Origin: an uncultured Duncaniella sp.
GTDB taxonomy: Bacteria; Bacteroidota; Bacteroidia; Bacteroidales; Muribaculaceae
Assembly: GCA_958352885.1 (NCBI GenBank)
Contig: CATWQI010000002.1
Span: 248,001 to 312,000, forward strand
Direction of reading: 5' to 3'
Length of the DNA stretch: 64,000 bases
In this document: positions 25,976 through 35,070 of the stretch, piece after piece
How positions within the stretch are numbered: position 1 is the first letter of the stretch
Layout: every line of letters begins with the position of its first letter
Made by a program: the position numbers and the translations under genes
Notes under the pieces: generated by a model
What the model saw: the letters and a program-made list of their open reading frames with translations, nothing else
What the model was told of the DNA's origin: nothing
Databases searched by the model: none

Positions 25976-27247
25976 ATGATGAAGTTTTTCCGTAAGATAC
26001 ATCTGTGGCTGTCAGTCCCGTTTGGTATCATCATTACACTTGTATGTTTCTCAGGTGCGATGCTTATATTCGAGCCGGAGATAACAAGATCGGTGAAGAG
26101 CGATGTCTATTATGTCAGTGAAGTGAAGGATTCGGCTTTCCCGCTGGATGAACTGATGGAAACTGTCAAGGCGACACTCCCCGACAGTGTCTCGATTACT
26201 GGTGTGACTATTTTTGCCGATAAGGACAGAACATACCAGGTCAATTTGTCCAAACCCCGCAGGTCGTCTATGTTTGTAGACCAGTATTCCGGTGAGATAA
26301 CAGGCAAGTACGAACGCCTCGGCTTTTTCTCAACTATGTTTAAACTCCACCGTTGGCTTCTGGATAGTGCCAATCCGCATGGCGATGGGCTCAAGGTCGG
26401 CAAGCTTCTGGTAGGAATTTCCACATTGATATTTGTCATAGCCTTGATTTCAGGTGTGGTTATCTGGGTACCGCGCGCCCGCAAGAATTTCCGTCGCAGC
26501 CTCAGCATATCATTTGCCAGGGGATGGAAAGGCTTTTGGAAGGGTCTGCACGTGGCAGGGGGCATGTATGCGCTTGTATTTGTGCTCGCTATGGCTCTTA
26601 CCGGTCTTACATGGTCATTTAACTGGTATCGCACCGCTTTCTATGCGGTGTGTGGCGTGGAGCATACTCCTCGCAATTTTGGTCAGACTGCAGTTGCTGC
26701 CGAGTCAAGTGATGAAGGAGGTCGCCGTGGAGGCGGCAATCGTCACGGCGAGGGTCGTGGCGGTCAAGGCAGACGCGGAGGCGACGATAACAGTGGTCGC
26801 CGCGAAGGTATGAATCGTGGGGATGAAAATGGCGAGAACCGCGGAGAGCGTAGAGGAGGCGGACACCGTCGCTCGGAATTCGGACGCTGGCAGCAGGTTT
26901 ATGATGAGCTTTCCGCTCAGAACCCATGTGCTCCCCAGATTACCATAAGCTCTGAAAGTGCTACCGTGACTATCAGCAACGCCGGCAATACCAGAGCGTC
27001 TGACAAGTATGACTTTAACAGACGTTCCGGCGAGGTAACTCTTTCGGCTGCTTATGCGGCGTCAAATGAGGCTGACAAGCTCCGCGGATGGATATATTCA
27101 ATCCATACAGGAAGTCTCGGCGGAGTCTTCACCCGTATTCTGTGGCTTCTCGGCGCTCTGCTTGGCGCAAGTCTTCCGCTTACCGGATATTATATCTGGA
27201 TTAAGCATCTATGTAGAAAGAATGACCCGCACGTGAAGCATAATTAA
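25976..27247 (+). CDS. xusC: PepSY-associated transmembrane protein, XusC-like
   Basis: The 423-residue inner-membrane protein has four hydrophobic segments: near residues 8-30 (LSVPFGIIITLVCFSGAML), 145-165 (LLVGISTLIFVIALISGVVIW), 195-220 (GLHVAGGMYALVFVLAMALTG) and a C-terminal one (LWLLGALLGASLPLTGYYIW). PepSY domains lie between them, and conserved histidines sit near the helices (FKLHRWLL, YSIHTGSLGG). Relatives reduce or pass on siderophore iron. Unusual is a stretch near residues 245-300 made almost only of Gly, Arg, His, Asn, Asp and Glu with RGG-like repeats. A terminator follows. Confidence 0.82.
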   Translation: MMKFFRKIHLWLSVPFGIIITLVCFSGAMLIFEPEITRSVKSDVYYVSEVKDSAFPLDELMETVKATLPDSVSITGVTIFADKDRTYQVNLSKPRRSSMFVDQYSGEITGKYERLGFFSTMFKLHRWLLDSANPHGDGLKVGKLLVGISTLIFVIALISGVVIWVPRARKNFRRSLSISFARGWKGFWKGLHVAGGMYALVFVLAMALTGLTWSFNWYRTAFYAVCGVEHTPRNFGQTAVAAESSDEGGRRGGGNRHGEGRGGQGRRGGDDNSGRREGMNRGDENGENRGERRGGGHRRSEFGRWQQVYDELSAQNPCAPQITISSESATVTISNAGNTRASDKYDFNRRSGEVTLSAAYAASNEADKLRGWIYSIHTGSLGGVFTRILWLLGALLGASLPLTGYYIWIKHLCRKNDPHVKHN

Positions 27248-27275
27248 GTTTCAGGTAGAAATCAGTATATGGAAT

Positions 27276-27312
27276 GTGACTGTCTGACCTTTGGTCAGGC
27301 AGTCACTTTTTT
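27276..27312 (+). terminator. Terminator of the xus-like operon
   Basis: GTGACTGTCTGACC (27276-27289) pairs with GGTCAGGCAGTCAC (27293-27306), followed by TTTTTT. The 290 bases from here to the next hairpin at 27605 contain no gene that I can support. Confidence 0.92.
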
Positions 27313-27604
27313 GCGTTTGATTTATAGCCTGTCCGGCAAAAAATGTGCCCATCCATACTGTAATACCTCCTGCAATATCTCCTGTGATATTTCAACTGAA
27401 CTTCTGTTTACCTCCAATATCTTAATCACTTAATGCTAATCATAGACCGCTCGAAATAATATCACGATACACTTCGCACCGTGTTTTACTTCATAATCGG
27501 CATGCAGTCCATTTTCTTTAGGACCGGTTCGATGAAAGAAGTATGGCGGATATACATGGTCCGGAACATATGAATCAGCAATGTCATGGAATCGGCGGCA
27601 CAAT

Positions 27605-27644
27605 AAAAAAGGAAGCTGTACCGGTGGGTACAGCTTCCTTTTTT
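27605..27644. terminator. Bidirectional terminator after secDF
   Basis: AAAAAAGGAAGCTGTACC and GGTACAGCTTCCTTTTTT form a near-perfect palindrome with a 4-base loop, so there is a T-tract on either strand. It lies 28 bases past the secDF stop codon. Confidence 0.92.
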
Positions 27645-27671
27645 ATGGATTAGCTATTGTTATGGCGCTGA

Positions 27672-30566
27672 TTAAGCGGCTTTGACAGCCTTGCGGTTGC
27701 GGCGGCTGTCGGTGATGTAAGCCACAGGAGCTGCTACATATATGGTAGCAAGGGTACCGATGATAACACCGAATATCATTGCGAACACGAATGAGCGGAT
27801 TGCGTCACCACCGAGGATGAATATACAGAGAAGTACAAGCAGGGTAGAACCTGATGTCATAATTGTACGTCCGAGGGTGGAGTTGATAGAACTGTTGATA
27901 GTTGTGAAGAAGTCCTGCTTGGGATAGAGTCCTACGTTTTCACGCACACGGTCAAATACCACCACTGTGTCATTAATCTGGTAACCAATCACGGTCAGGA
28001 TAGCAGCGATGAATGTCTGGTCGATTTCCATCGCGAAGGGGAACACGCCCCAGAAGATGGAATAGAAACCGATAATGGTGAATGCGGTGAAGGCTACCGC
28101 TGCGAGAGCGCCGAGCGAGAAGGCTACGTTGCGGAATCGGAGCAGAATGTAGAAGAACATGGCGAGAAGAGCGAGGATTACCGCGATGTATGCGTCGGTA
28201 CGCATGTCGTTTGCAACGGTAGGACCTACTTTCTGTGATGACATGATACCGATGTTCTCGTTTGTAGTGGAGAAGTCCTCGATGCTCATGCCGTTGAGTT
28301 CGTTCTGGAGGCCTTTGTAGAGGATATCTGTGATTTCATTGTCGATACCTTCCTCGTCAGAGTCAATCTTGTAGTTGGTTGAGATACGCACCTTGGTGTT
28401 GTCGTCGATGGTGATTACGCTGAGCTGTGCGCCTTCGAAGAGGGGTGCGAGCTGAGCCTGGAGCTCATGAGTCTTCACGGGATGATCAAACTGAACCACA
28501 TAGTTGCGACCTCCGGAGAAGTCAATACCCTGGTTGAGACCACGTGCGAAAAGCGAGATGATAACCACGAGAACTACTGCGCCTACGATACCGAAGCTTA
28601 CCTTGCGGGCACCAAGGAAGTTAAACTTGGTGTTGGTAAACATCTTGCGGGAGATTGCGGTGGTGAAGGTGAGGTTCTGGAACGGTTTGCTCTTGGCGCA
28701 CATAATGTAAATAAGGCGGGTCAGATAAACCGCAGTGAAGAATGAGCAGACAATACCGATGATAAGAGTGGTAGCGAAGCCCTTGATTGGACCTGTACCG
28801 AAGAGGAGAAGGATTACACCAGTGATGATTGAGGTAAGGTTGGAGTCGAAGATGGCAGAGAAGGCGTTGCTGTAACCATCGGAGATGGCTGTGCGTATGT
28901 TCTTGCCGGCACGGAGTTCCTCCTTCGCACGCTCGTAGATGAGCACGTTGGCGTCAACCGCCATACCGAGCGCGAGCACGATACCTGCGATACCTGACAG
29001 CGTGAGCACTGCCTGGAATGAGGCGAGGATACCGAAGGTGAAGAAGATGTTGAATATAAGTGCCACATTGGCGATGATGCCGGGGATTAATCCGTAGATA
29101 AGGCACATGAACACCATGAGGAGCACGAGTGCGAAGATGAATGACCACAGACCGTCCTTGATTGCCTGTTCGCCGAGCGACGGACCGATTACGGTATCGG
29201 AGATAATGTCTACCTTAGCCGCCATCTTACCGCTCTTGAGCACGTTTGCCAAGTCTTTTGCCTCGTCGGTGGTGAAGTCGCCGGTAATCTGTGAGCGACC
29301 GCCTTCAATCACTGTGTTGACGCGGGGAGCTGAGTATACATGATCGTCAAGCACGATGGCTACCTGTCTGTCGATATTGGCAGCTGTGATGCGCGCCCAC
29401 TGGCGTGCTGCCTCGGGCTTCATGTTCATCGATACGTAGTTGCCACCCTGCATGGCGTCATAGTCGCTGGTAGCAGAGGTAATCACGTCACCGCTGAGTG
29501 CCGGTTTGCCGTTTGTGGTCTTGAGGGCTACGAGCTGATAGATTGAAAGGTTGCGCTTGCCCTTTACAGAGTCCTCCACCTGAACTACCTCGGGCTTGAA
29601 TTCCCAGGCGAGTTTGAGGTTGGCGGGGAGTATGCGCTTGGCGGCGGGCGATGCGAGAAGCATATTGATGGTGTCGCGTCCGGTTTCGGTAGCTGCGCCT
29701 ACACCTATTATATTACGGGGATTGCCTACCTGGAGGAAATACTCGAAGAGACCCTTGCCGTTTCCGGTAGAATCGGAGCGCAGGGTATTGTCGAGCTGCT
29801 GAAGGATAGCGGAGATTTCGTTGAAGGGTGTGGTTTCGTAGAATTCAAGATTTGCGCTTGATTTCAGAAGCTCGCGCACACGGTCATGTTCCTTTACTCC
29901 GGGGAGCTCAAGGAGAATCTGACCGTCCTTTTCAAGTTCCTGGATGTTGGGAGCCACGACGCCAAACTGGTCGATACGGGTGCGTAGCACATTGGTTGAG
30001 CTGCTGACGCGGTCCTTAACTTCCTGCTTAAGGGCGTTCTTGATGGCATCCATGTTGTCACCGCGCTTAACCTGGTCTTTGAACACGACGGTGAGATCAC
30101 CCTGCGGGTCAAGTTTCTGATATTCGTTGCAGAATATGTCGATGAAGTCAGTGCTCTTGTTTATGCGTGCCACTGAGTCGGCGTTTGCGACAGCCTTCTC
30201 GAAGTAGGGGTTACCCTCGGCGTTTGCCATCGAACGGAGAATGTCGGGTACTGAAACCTGAAGGGTGACGTTCATACCACCTTTGAGGTCGAGACCAAGG
30301 CCTACTGCAAGTTTCTGCACTTCATTGAAAGTATAGCCTAAATAAACTTTTTCGTTAGCGATGTTCTTGATGTACTCGCTGTAAGCTTTACGTTTAGTTT
30401 CAGAACTGTTGTTGTCCTTTGCTGCCTCTACTGTGGCGTATTCTTCTGCCTTGTTCTCATAGTGGTTGGTTGCCACGGTGAATGAGAGGTAGAAAAGGCA
30501 GATGAGAACCATGAAGATGGCTATCACGCCGGCAACAACACTTCCCAAAGATCCTTTGCTTTGCAT
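27672..30566 (-). CDS. secDF: Protein translocase subunit SecDF (fused SecD-SecF)
   Basis: The 964-residue protein joins SecD (about 1-620) and SecF (about 640-964), the usual state in Bacteroidetes. It uses proton flow to pull secreted proteins out of SecYEG. Visible are GLDLKGGMNVTLQV and AMAVDANVLIYERAKEE in the SecD part, and GIDFSGGRNYVVQF and GYQINDTVVVFDRVREN in the SecF part, with about twelve membrane helices. It is a single gene, transcribed away from tRNA-Lys, ending at a bidirectional terminator. Confidence 0.96.
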   Translation of the reverse strand: MQSKGSLGSVVAGVIAIFMVLICLFYLSFTVATNHYENKAEEYATVEAAKDNNSSETKRKAYSEYIKNIANEKVYLGYTFNEVQKLAVGLGLDLKGGMNVTLQVSVPDILRSMANAEGNPYFEKAVANADSVARINKSTDFIDIFCNEYQKLDPQGDLTVVFKDQVKRGDNMDAIKNALKQEVKDRVSSSTNVLRTRIDQFGVVAPNIQELEKDGQILLELPGVKEHDRVRELLKSSANLEFYETTPFNEISAILQQLDNTLRSDSTGNGKGLFEYFLQVGNPRNIIGVGAATETGRDTINMLLASPAAKRILPANLKLAWEFKPEVVQVEDSVKGKRNLSIYQLVALKTTNGKPALSGDVITSATSDYDAMQGGNYVSMNMKPEAARQWARITAANIDRQVAIVLDDHVYSAPRVNTVIEGGRSQITGDFTTDEAKDLANVLKSGKMAAKVDIISDTVIGPSLGEQAIKDGLWSFIFALVLLMVFMCLIYGLIPGIIANVALIFNIFFTFGILASFQAVLTLSGIAGIVLALGMAVDANVLIYERAKEELRAGKNIRTAISDGYSNAFSAIFDSNLTSIITGVILLLFGTGPIKGFATTLIIGIVCSFFTAVYLTRLIYIMCAKSKPFQNLTFTTAISRKMFTNTKFNFLGARKVSFGIVGAVVLVVIISLFARGLNQGIDFSGGRNYVVQFDHPVKTHELQAQLAPLFEGAQLSVITIDDNTKVRISTNYKIDSDEEGIDNEITDILYKGLQNELNGMSIEDFSTTNENIGIMSSQKVGPTVANDMRTDAYIAVILALLAMFFYILLRFRNVAFSLGALAAVAFTAFTIIGFYSIFWGVFPFAMEIDQTFIAAILTVIGYQINDTVVVFDRVRENVGLYPKQDFFTTINSSINSTLGRTIMTSGSTLLVLLCIFILGGDAIRSFVFAMIFGVIIGTLATIYVAAPVAYITDSRRNRKAVKAA

Positions 30567-30658
30567 TTGATTAAAGTGATGTATTTAAATTAGTTATTAA
30601 GATTATTTTTTGCTTGTTTTCATGGGGAAAGCAGAGCCAGTAGCTGCTTTTCAGCTTG

Positions 30659-30666
30659 CAAATATA
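30659..30666 (-). promoter_or_regulatory. Possible -7 element for secDF
   Basis: The minus strand reads TATATTTG here, a TAnnTTTG box 93 bases upstream of the secDF start. No clear TTTG -33 element is seen at the usual distance. The rest of the 30567-30952 gap shows no coding signal to me. Confidence 0.35.
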
Positions 30667-30952
30667 CGAATTATCTTTGAATTACACCTATTACAGTGGT
30701 ACTTTTTGGCTAAATAGTCCGGCAATATTTGGCGAACCGATATGTCTCCGTATTTTTTGATGCGGATTATGCCATAGTTTTGTGTCATGACGGCTCCGTG
30801 GCTTGGTGCCGACAGTTAGATTCAGCTACATGGAATCGGAAAATTTTTGTTTGAATTAGCCGGTTAGAAACTTGTTATCTGAGGTGAAACAGGATAATAA
30901 TTGGTCTGAATCGGTAAAAATTAATATTATGTTGAAAAATTTTATGAAAATA

Positions 30953-30984
30953 TTTGGTGGGGTAAAAAAAACGTCTTACCTTTG
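30953..30984 (+). promoter_or_regulatory. Promoter of tRNA-Lys
   Basis: TTTG (30953-30956), a 20-base spacer and TACCTTTG (30977-30984) match the -33/-7 consensus 59 bases before the tRNA. Confidence 0.78.
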
Positions 30985-31043
30985 CATCGCAATTGAGAAA
31001 AGCACTTAAGTAGCGACTTAAATCAAGATTTCTCTAAGGCAAT

Positions 31044-31119
31044 GACTTCGTAGCTCAGTTGGTAGAGCAACTGACTCTTAATCAGTGGGTCGAGAGTTCG
31101 AGCCTCTCCGAGGTCACCA
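31044..31119 (+). tRNA. tRNA-Lys (anticodon CTT), island insertion site
   Basis: Cloverleaf with acceptor GACTTCG/CGAGGTC (one T.G pair), D arm GCTCAGTTGGTAGAGC, anticodon stem CTGA/TCAG around CTCTTAA (anticodon CTT), and T arm GAGAG/CTCTC with TTCGAGC. CCA is encoded, unlike the other tRNAs here. Its last 11 bases begin the direct repeat that flanks the genomic island. Confidence 0.96.
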
Positions 31120-31178
31120 AGCAAAGTGGTAAAACGCTACAAATCGCTGAAACTAAGACAGTTTCAGCGATTTTTGTA
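31109..31178 (+). repeat. Left attachment repeat (attL-like) of the tRNA-Lys island
   Basis: This 70-base segment recurs at 38763-38832 with two mismatches visible by eye (t/c near position 19 and c/t in the hairpin loop). It includes the last 11 bases of tRNA-Lys and the terminator hairpin. A weaker match (tccggcag) continues beyond it. This is the classical footprint of tyrosine-recombinase integration at a tRNA 3' end. Confidence 0.88.
31142..31176 (+). terminator. Terminator of tRNA-Lys
   Basis: AATCGCTGAAACT (31142-31154) pairs with AGTTTCAGCGATT (31160-31172) around loop AAGAC and is followed by TTTTG. It lies inside the attachment repeat, so the right repeat carries a copy (38796-38829). 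Confidence 0.88.
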
Positions 31179-31195
31179 ATACCCCTATCCGGCAG

Positions 31196-31562
31196 AATCG
31201 TGAACATTGTGAGGTATGGCGGTGTACAATTCGTGAACAGCTAAAATCGTGAACAGTTTGTTCACGATGACAACACTGATGAGCATAACATCCTAATCTT
31301 CTGCGTTTTTCTGCGATTTGTCAACTTGAAAGTGGGGTTCGCATACTCTCCACCGGGTTCAAAACCCCACTTTTCGGGAATTATGAGTTGATTTCAGGCG
31401 AAATTTAACATCAATTGAAGTTTTTAACTACGCGTCAGTTAATTTAGCCTTGTTTTTAACTCTTTTCTGTCTGTTCAGCCGAGTTTGGGATTGTGTTCAA
31501 TCGTGAACAAGGTGGCAGAACGGTGAAATACGACGAAATTGCAGAACAATAATTCGTGAACA
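31196..31562 (+). repeat. Repeated TCGTGAACA sites, probable integrase arm sites
   Basis: TCGTGAACA occurs near 31198, 31230, 31247, 31500 and 31554 in direct orientation. The inverse (TGTTCACGA) follows the third copy, making an inverted repeat around 31247-31267. Further half-sites (gttcac) lie near 31583 and 31594. Such clusters between att and the integrase gene are typical arm-type or excisionase sites. Otherwise 31179-31699 has no gene that I can support. Confidence 0.6.
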
Positions 31563-31699
31563 AAATCCGGAAGTTTCTTCCTGTTCACGGAAGTGTTCAC
31601 CAGATTTGCGATACGGCGTTGATTTTCTTGTTCTTGCCTGTTGTGAAATTGGGCGAAAATGATTATATTTATGTAACCATTAAACCACAATTTCAAACT

Positions 31700-32221
31700 A
31701 TGTTACATGATTCTTATTTCACCTTGTCTTTTATAGCAAGGAAAGCCCGCGCCCTACGCAACGGCGAGTATCCAATCTTCGTCCGCATCACCGTGAGCGG
31801 TCAGATTTCGGAAATGAACCTCGGACGCAGTGTCGCCCCTGAGAACTGGGATCAGAAGCGTGCCATGTCCAGAGGTCGCTCGCGCCGAGACCTCGAGCTT
31901 AACAAGTATATCGAGGTTGTGAAAGCCCGCTTCCTCGAAATCCACAATATGCTTGTGCGTGAGGGAAAGATGGTAAATCCGAAAATACTGCGTGATCATT
32001 TCCTCGGCACTGTCGAGAAGCCCAAAATGCTCTGCGATGTGTTCCGTGAAACCAACGAGAAACGCAAAGAGGAACTGGAGCGTGGCGACATTGTGAAAGC
32101 CACTTATCAGCGTTGGGTGCGCTGTGTTGATTACCTTGCGGAGTTTTTCAAACTGACGCAGAAAGTGGATGATATTCCGATAAAGGATGTGACCTCCGGC
32201 ATGTCCAAATTCATGAAATAA
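31700..32221 (+). pseudogene. Truncated tyrosine recombinase (integrase) N-terminal part
   Basis: The 173 residues from ATG 31700 match the first part of Bacteroidetes tyrosine integrases: an arm-binding domain (FTLSFIARKARALRNGEYPI, then LGRSVAPENWDQKR, about 1-85) and a partial SAM-like core-binding domain (about 100-165, ending DDIPIKDVTSG). The catalytic domain with the R...HxxR...Y residues is absent. The frame stops where the sequence becomes the opposite-strand protease gene, so a deletion has removed it. The island cannot be excised by this protein. Confidence 0.88.
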
Positions 32222-32719
32222 TGAAGACAAGATGGTAATGCTGAATATTACTAGTATCCCCTCAAGACCAATATGTCCATTATAATGTAATATGTTAGGT
32301 TGAAGTAGATATACCGTATTTAATATTACGGCTAATATTAACATGCATACTATTATGTATTTATTAAATAGGGGGGAGAGCGGTTTAGAAATAGTCCTTA
32401 CTGTTTGTGCTGAAAATATAGAGCGTTTAAATATAAAACCGAGAGGTTTCTTGGGCTCAATGACATTATTATATATGATTGGATTGATTGCATTTTCAAT
32501 AACATATGATATTTGTTTCCTTGAGTAAGAAGAGCCACTCTTTTTTTGATATGAGGTGATCGCAGAATCCATATCTTCTCCATGTGATAGACAAAGAACC
32601 AATAAGAACGCCTGTTTGCTTAGTTTATAATATCTATCTTGGATAGATATTATAAACTCTGTATTGATGTCTAATTGACTAGATGGAGTAATTGGTGTTA
32701 TTTTATCGTATGGTTCCAT
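32198..32719 (-). pseudogene. Truncated M50-type membrane protease with PqqD-like N-terminus
   Basis: The first 170 or so residues look genuine. Residues about 18-80 (YYKLSKQAFLLVLCL...SRKQISYVIENAINPI) have the helix-strand pattern of PqqD-like RiPP recognition domains. Then come a hydrophobic helix (YIIVCMLILAVILNTVYLL) and a second one leading to HEFGH (169-173), the zinc site of site-2-type M50 proteases. Right after HEFGHA the sequence turns into the antisense of the integrase, though the frame stays open to 31754. The start ATG overlaps the stop codon of the upstream barrel gene by one base, indicating coupling. Confidence 0.7.
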
Positions 32720-34998
32720 TAGTGGACTTTTAAAATAGTATTTTCAATCTCTATTTTCTGCTTTTCTATCTCACTACGTTTGATGTGCTTCCCAAACTCG
32801 AAATTGAAAGCAAGTTTAATAAAACCTGAGCATCCGGCAGAACGTGAAGTTAACTTATAGTTATAATTATAAATCTGATTATATGATTTGAAACCATATT
32901 TATTCCCCTTTAAAAAAGGATTGTTTATCCCAATCTCAATTAGCCATTGTCCAATGTTATAGTTTATTCTTGCGCCATATTTCCAGGGCGTTTCTACCCT
33001 TGCAAGATCCATTCCCATAACTTTTTGCGGAGTGTTTATGAATGCATTGAGGGCAACATTATGATAATAATATATAAAATCCAACTTACAGTCGAGCCCG
33101 TGAGTCTTGGCAGATTGAACACCTGTATAATTGTACAGATTATAACCGCCAGAGAGTTGAAGGGTTACCGTTTTAATGGGACGGTAGGAAAATGATACGA
33201 AAGAATTAAAATAGTGAGCATCTTCGTCTGTACTCCAACTTTCTATAATGACATTGTCCTCCTGAACATACGAGCTAATGGGTATGTGATGGTTGTACTG
33301 ATATTGTGCGATAGCTTGTAATCCGAATTTATTAGTGTTTTTGCCATAAATAGTCATGAGTTTATATAGCTTGGTGTTGTCTATATAAGGATTACCTCTA
33401 ATAACATGAAGATTGTTGACAGGTTGCTCTGCCGTAGTTAAACTGGCAATATTTGGAAATGAATTGCCTATGTTGCAGGAGGTCACGATGTATTGCCCTT
33501 GGGGTAGGTTGACTGTGAGACGAGTGTCAAGTCTGGGGGAGAATGTGCTTATTTTATCACCCAGCTTTTGTTGATATTGCAATGCGGATATGCCAGGTTG
33601 AAATGAAATGCGGACTTTGTCGGATACTTTATGAGAATACTGCACAAAAAATATTTCTTCATTGCTCCATAATTCAGAAGATGGTATGTTTGACCCGGAA
33701 TATTGAGCTTTGTTATTTTTGTACAGATTAATAAATTTTGCGGCTAAAGAATTATTAGAGTTGAATTTTATGGTATAAGTGGTTGTTAAATCTAAGTTCC
33801 ACAGGTCATTTGACGTTCGAGTTTGATAATTTGATGAGAAGTTATCAAACTCATAAGAATATTTATTATAGGCATAGGAGCCATTCAAGTTTATGTCAAG
33901 AGTTTGTTTCTTGACAAGGATGAATCTTGTATATAATTTAGTCGCTATATAGTTTATTCGGTCAGATGAGTTCTTGTTCTGATATGAATTGTCGGGTTGC
34001 TTCTCTACCGTATTGCTTGAAGCATCACTATTGCTCAGGTATATACCTCCTTGAAGTGTTCGTGCTTTGGTGGTGTTAGTAACATCTATATGGATGCTTC
34101 CATTGTTTGTCCTTGATTTACCATCTATGCCCACAATTTGTTCTTTATAATGGCCCTCCTTAAAATTATAATTGATATATCCGTCTTTCCTGTCAGACTC
34201 CATTTGATTTATATTGTAGTCTCCAAATGCTTGTATAGTAGTGTTATTGTGCGCTATCTTGCCTGAAAATCCATAATTACCTCCTAAAAATCCTATATTT
34301 TGTTGTGCATTGATATTACCGAATCCTCCGGAGTTATATTGTTTTACCACATAATTAATCACAGCGTTTTCCCCAACATATTGATTTGTGGGGGTGTCAT
34401 AATATTCAATTTTTACTATGTCAGCAACTCGTAGTGCTTTTACTTCCGGAATAGTAGCTTTAATGCCATTAATATATAGAGCAGCTTCGCCAAACACGGC
34501 TGAGACAGCTCCTGAAATACGGTCTACTGTTATTCCTGGAATCATTATATTTGCCAATAGGTCAATACCACCAAAGGAATGCCGTTTTTCAGATTTTGTG
34601 GGTAGTGCTATGAGATGTCCGTCTTTTGAACGGATAATATTATTCCCTGTTATAGTTACCTCTTTTAATTGGTTTGATTGTGGTTGTAGAAAAAAATTTT
34701 TAATGGTGGGATTAGTTAAAATATGAAATGGTATAGTTTGGGGAATATATCCAAAAGCTGAGATTTGGAGAATACCATCATTAATATTGAATTCAGATAT
34801 ATCATAAAAGCCAATGGAATCAGTCATTGCATGGGCTATATACGATGAATCAGAACTCATTATTTTTACTATTGCAAACTCAACCCTTTCCCCGTTTTCA
34901 GAAGTCACATAACCATTCACTCTGTTTTGGGCTGAGCAAAACAGAGTGTGAATGGTTATTAATGACAGAAGCCAAAATTGCTTATAAAAATTCGCCAC
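32719..34998 (-). CDS. Outer-membrane beta-barrel protein of the RiPP-like cluster
   Basis: The 759-residue protein has a signal peptide (ANFYKQFWLLSLITIHTLFC, cleaved near SAQ), a CarboxypepD_reg-like domain (NRVNGYVTSENGERVEFAIV, about 25-105), a plug-like region (about 115-215) and a long barrel of aromatic strands. It resembles TonB-dependent-receptor relatives of the outer-membrane beta-barrel family 3 type. GTG 34998 is chosen because it puts the signal peptide first; there is no in-frame ATG and the frame continues to TTG 35040. It is probably the outer-membrane exit or uptake protein for the peptide, inferred from the operon. Confidence 0.75.
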   Translation of the reverse strand: MANFYKQFWLLSLITIHTLFCSAQNRVNGYVTSENGERVEFAIVKIMSSDSSYIAHAMTDSIGFYDISEFNINDGILQISAFGYIPQTIPFHILTNPTIKNFFLQPQSNQLKEVTITGNNIIRSKDGHLIALPTKSEKRHSFGGIDLLANIMIPGITVDRISGAVSAVFGEAALYINGIKATIPEVKALRVADIVKIEYYDTPTNQYVGENAVINYVVKQYNSGGFGNINAQQNIGFLGGNYGFSGKIAHNNTTIQAFGDYNINQMESDRKDGYINYNFKEGHYKEQIVGIDGKSRTNNGSIHIDVTNTTKARTLQGGIYLSNSDASSNTVEKQPDNSYQNKNSSDRINYIATKLYTRFILVKKQTLDINLNGSYAYNKYSYEFDNFSSNYQTRTSNDLWNLDLTTTYTIKFNSNNSLAAKFINLYKNNKAQYSGSNIPSSELWSNEEIFFVQYSHKVSDKVRISFQPGISALQYQQKLGDKISTFSPRLDTRLTVNLPQGQYIVTSCNIGNSFPNIASLTTAEQPVNNLHVIRGNPYIDNTKLYKLMTIYGKNTNKFGLQAIAQYQYNHHIPISSYVQEDNVIIESWSTDEDAHYFNSFVSFSYRPIKTVTLQLSGGYNLYNYTGVQSAKTHGLDCKLDFIYYYHNVALNAFINTPQKVMGMDLARVETPWKYGARINYNIGQWLIEIGINNPFLKGNKYGFKSYNQIYNYNYKLTSRSAGCSGFIKLAFNFEFGKHIKRSEIEKQKIEIENTILKVH

Positions 34999-35070
34999 AA
35001 GTAAAACAGAGTGTGAATGGTTATTAATGACAGAAGCCAAAATTGCTTATAAAAATTCGCCACAAGTAAA
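34941..35070. repeat. 65-bp perfect tandem duplication
   Basis: 34941-35005 and 35006-35070 are identical 65-base units, and a third copy begins (acagag) at 35071. The unit spans the 3' end of the precursor gene and the 5' end of the barrel gene. Because 65 is not a multiple of three, it changes which upstream start codon is in frame with the barrel protein. Confidence 0.95.

Noticed and set aside
27313..27604. Gap between two terminators as a possible small-RNA gene
   Set aside because: No convincing helix, promoter box or terminator of its own was seen in these 290 bases.
31754..32197. C-terminal half of the open frame that continues the M50 protease
   Set aside because: It is the antisense of the integrase arm-binding and core-binding region, so the residues after HEFGHAGG are not protease sequence.
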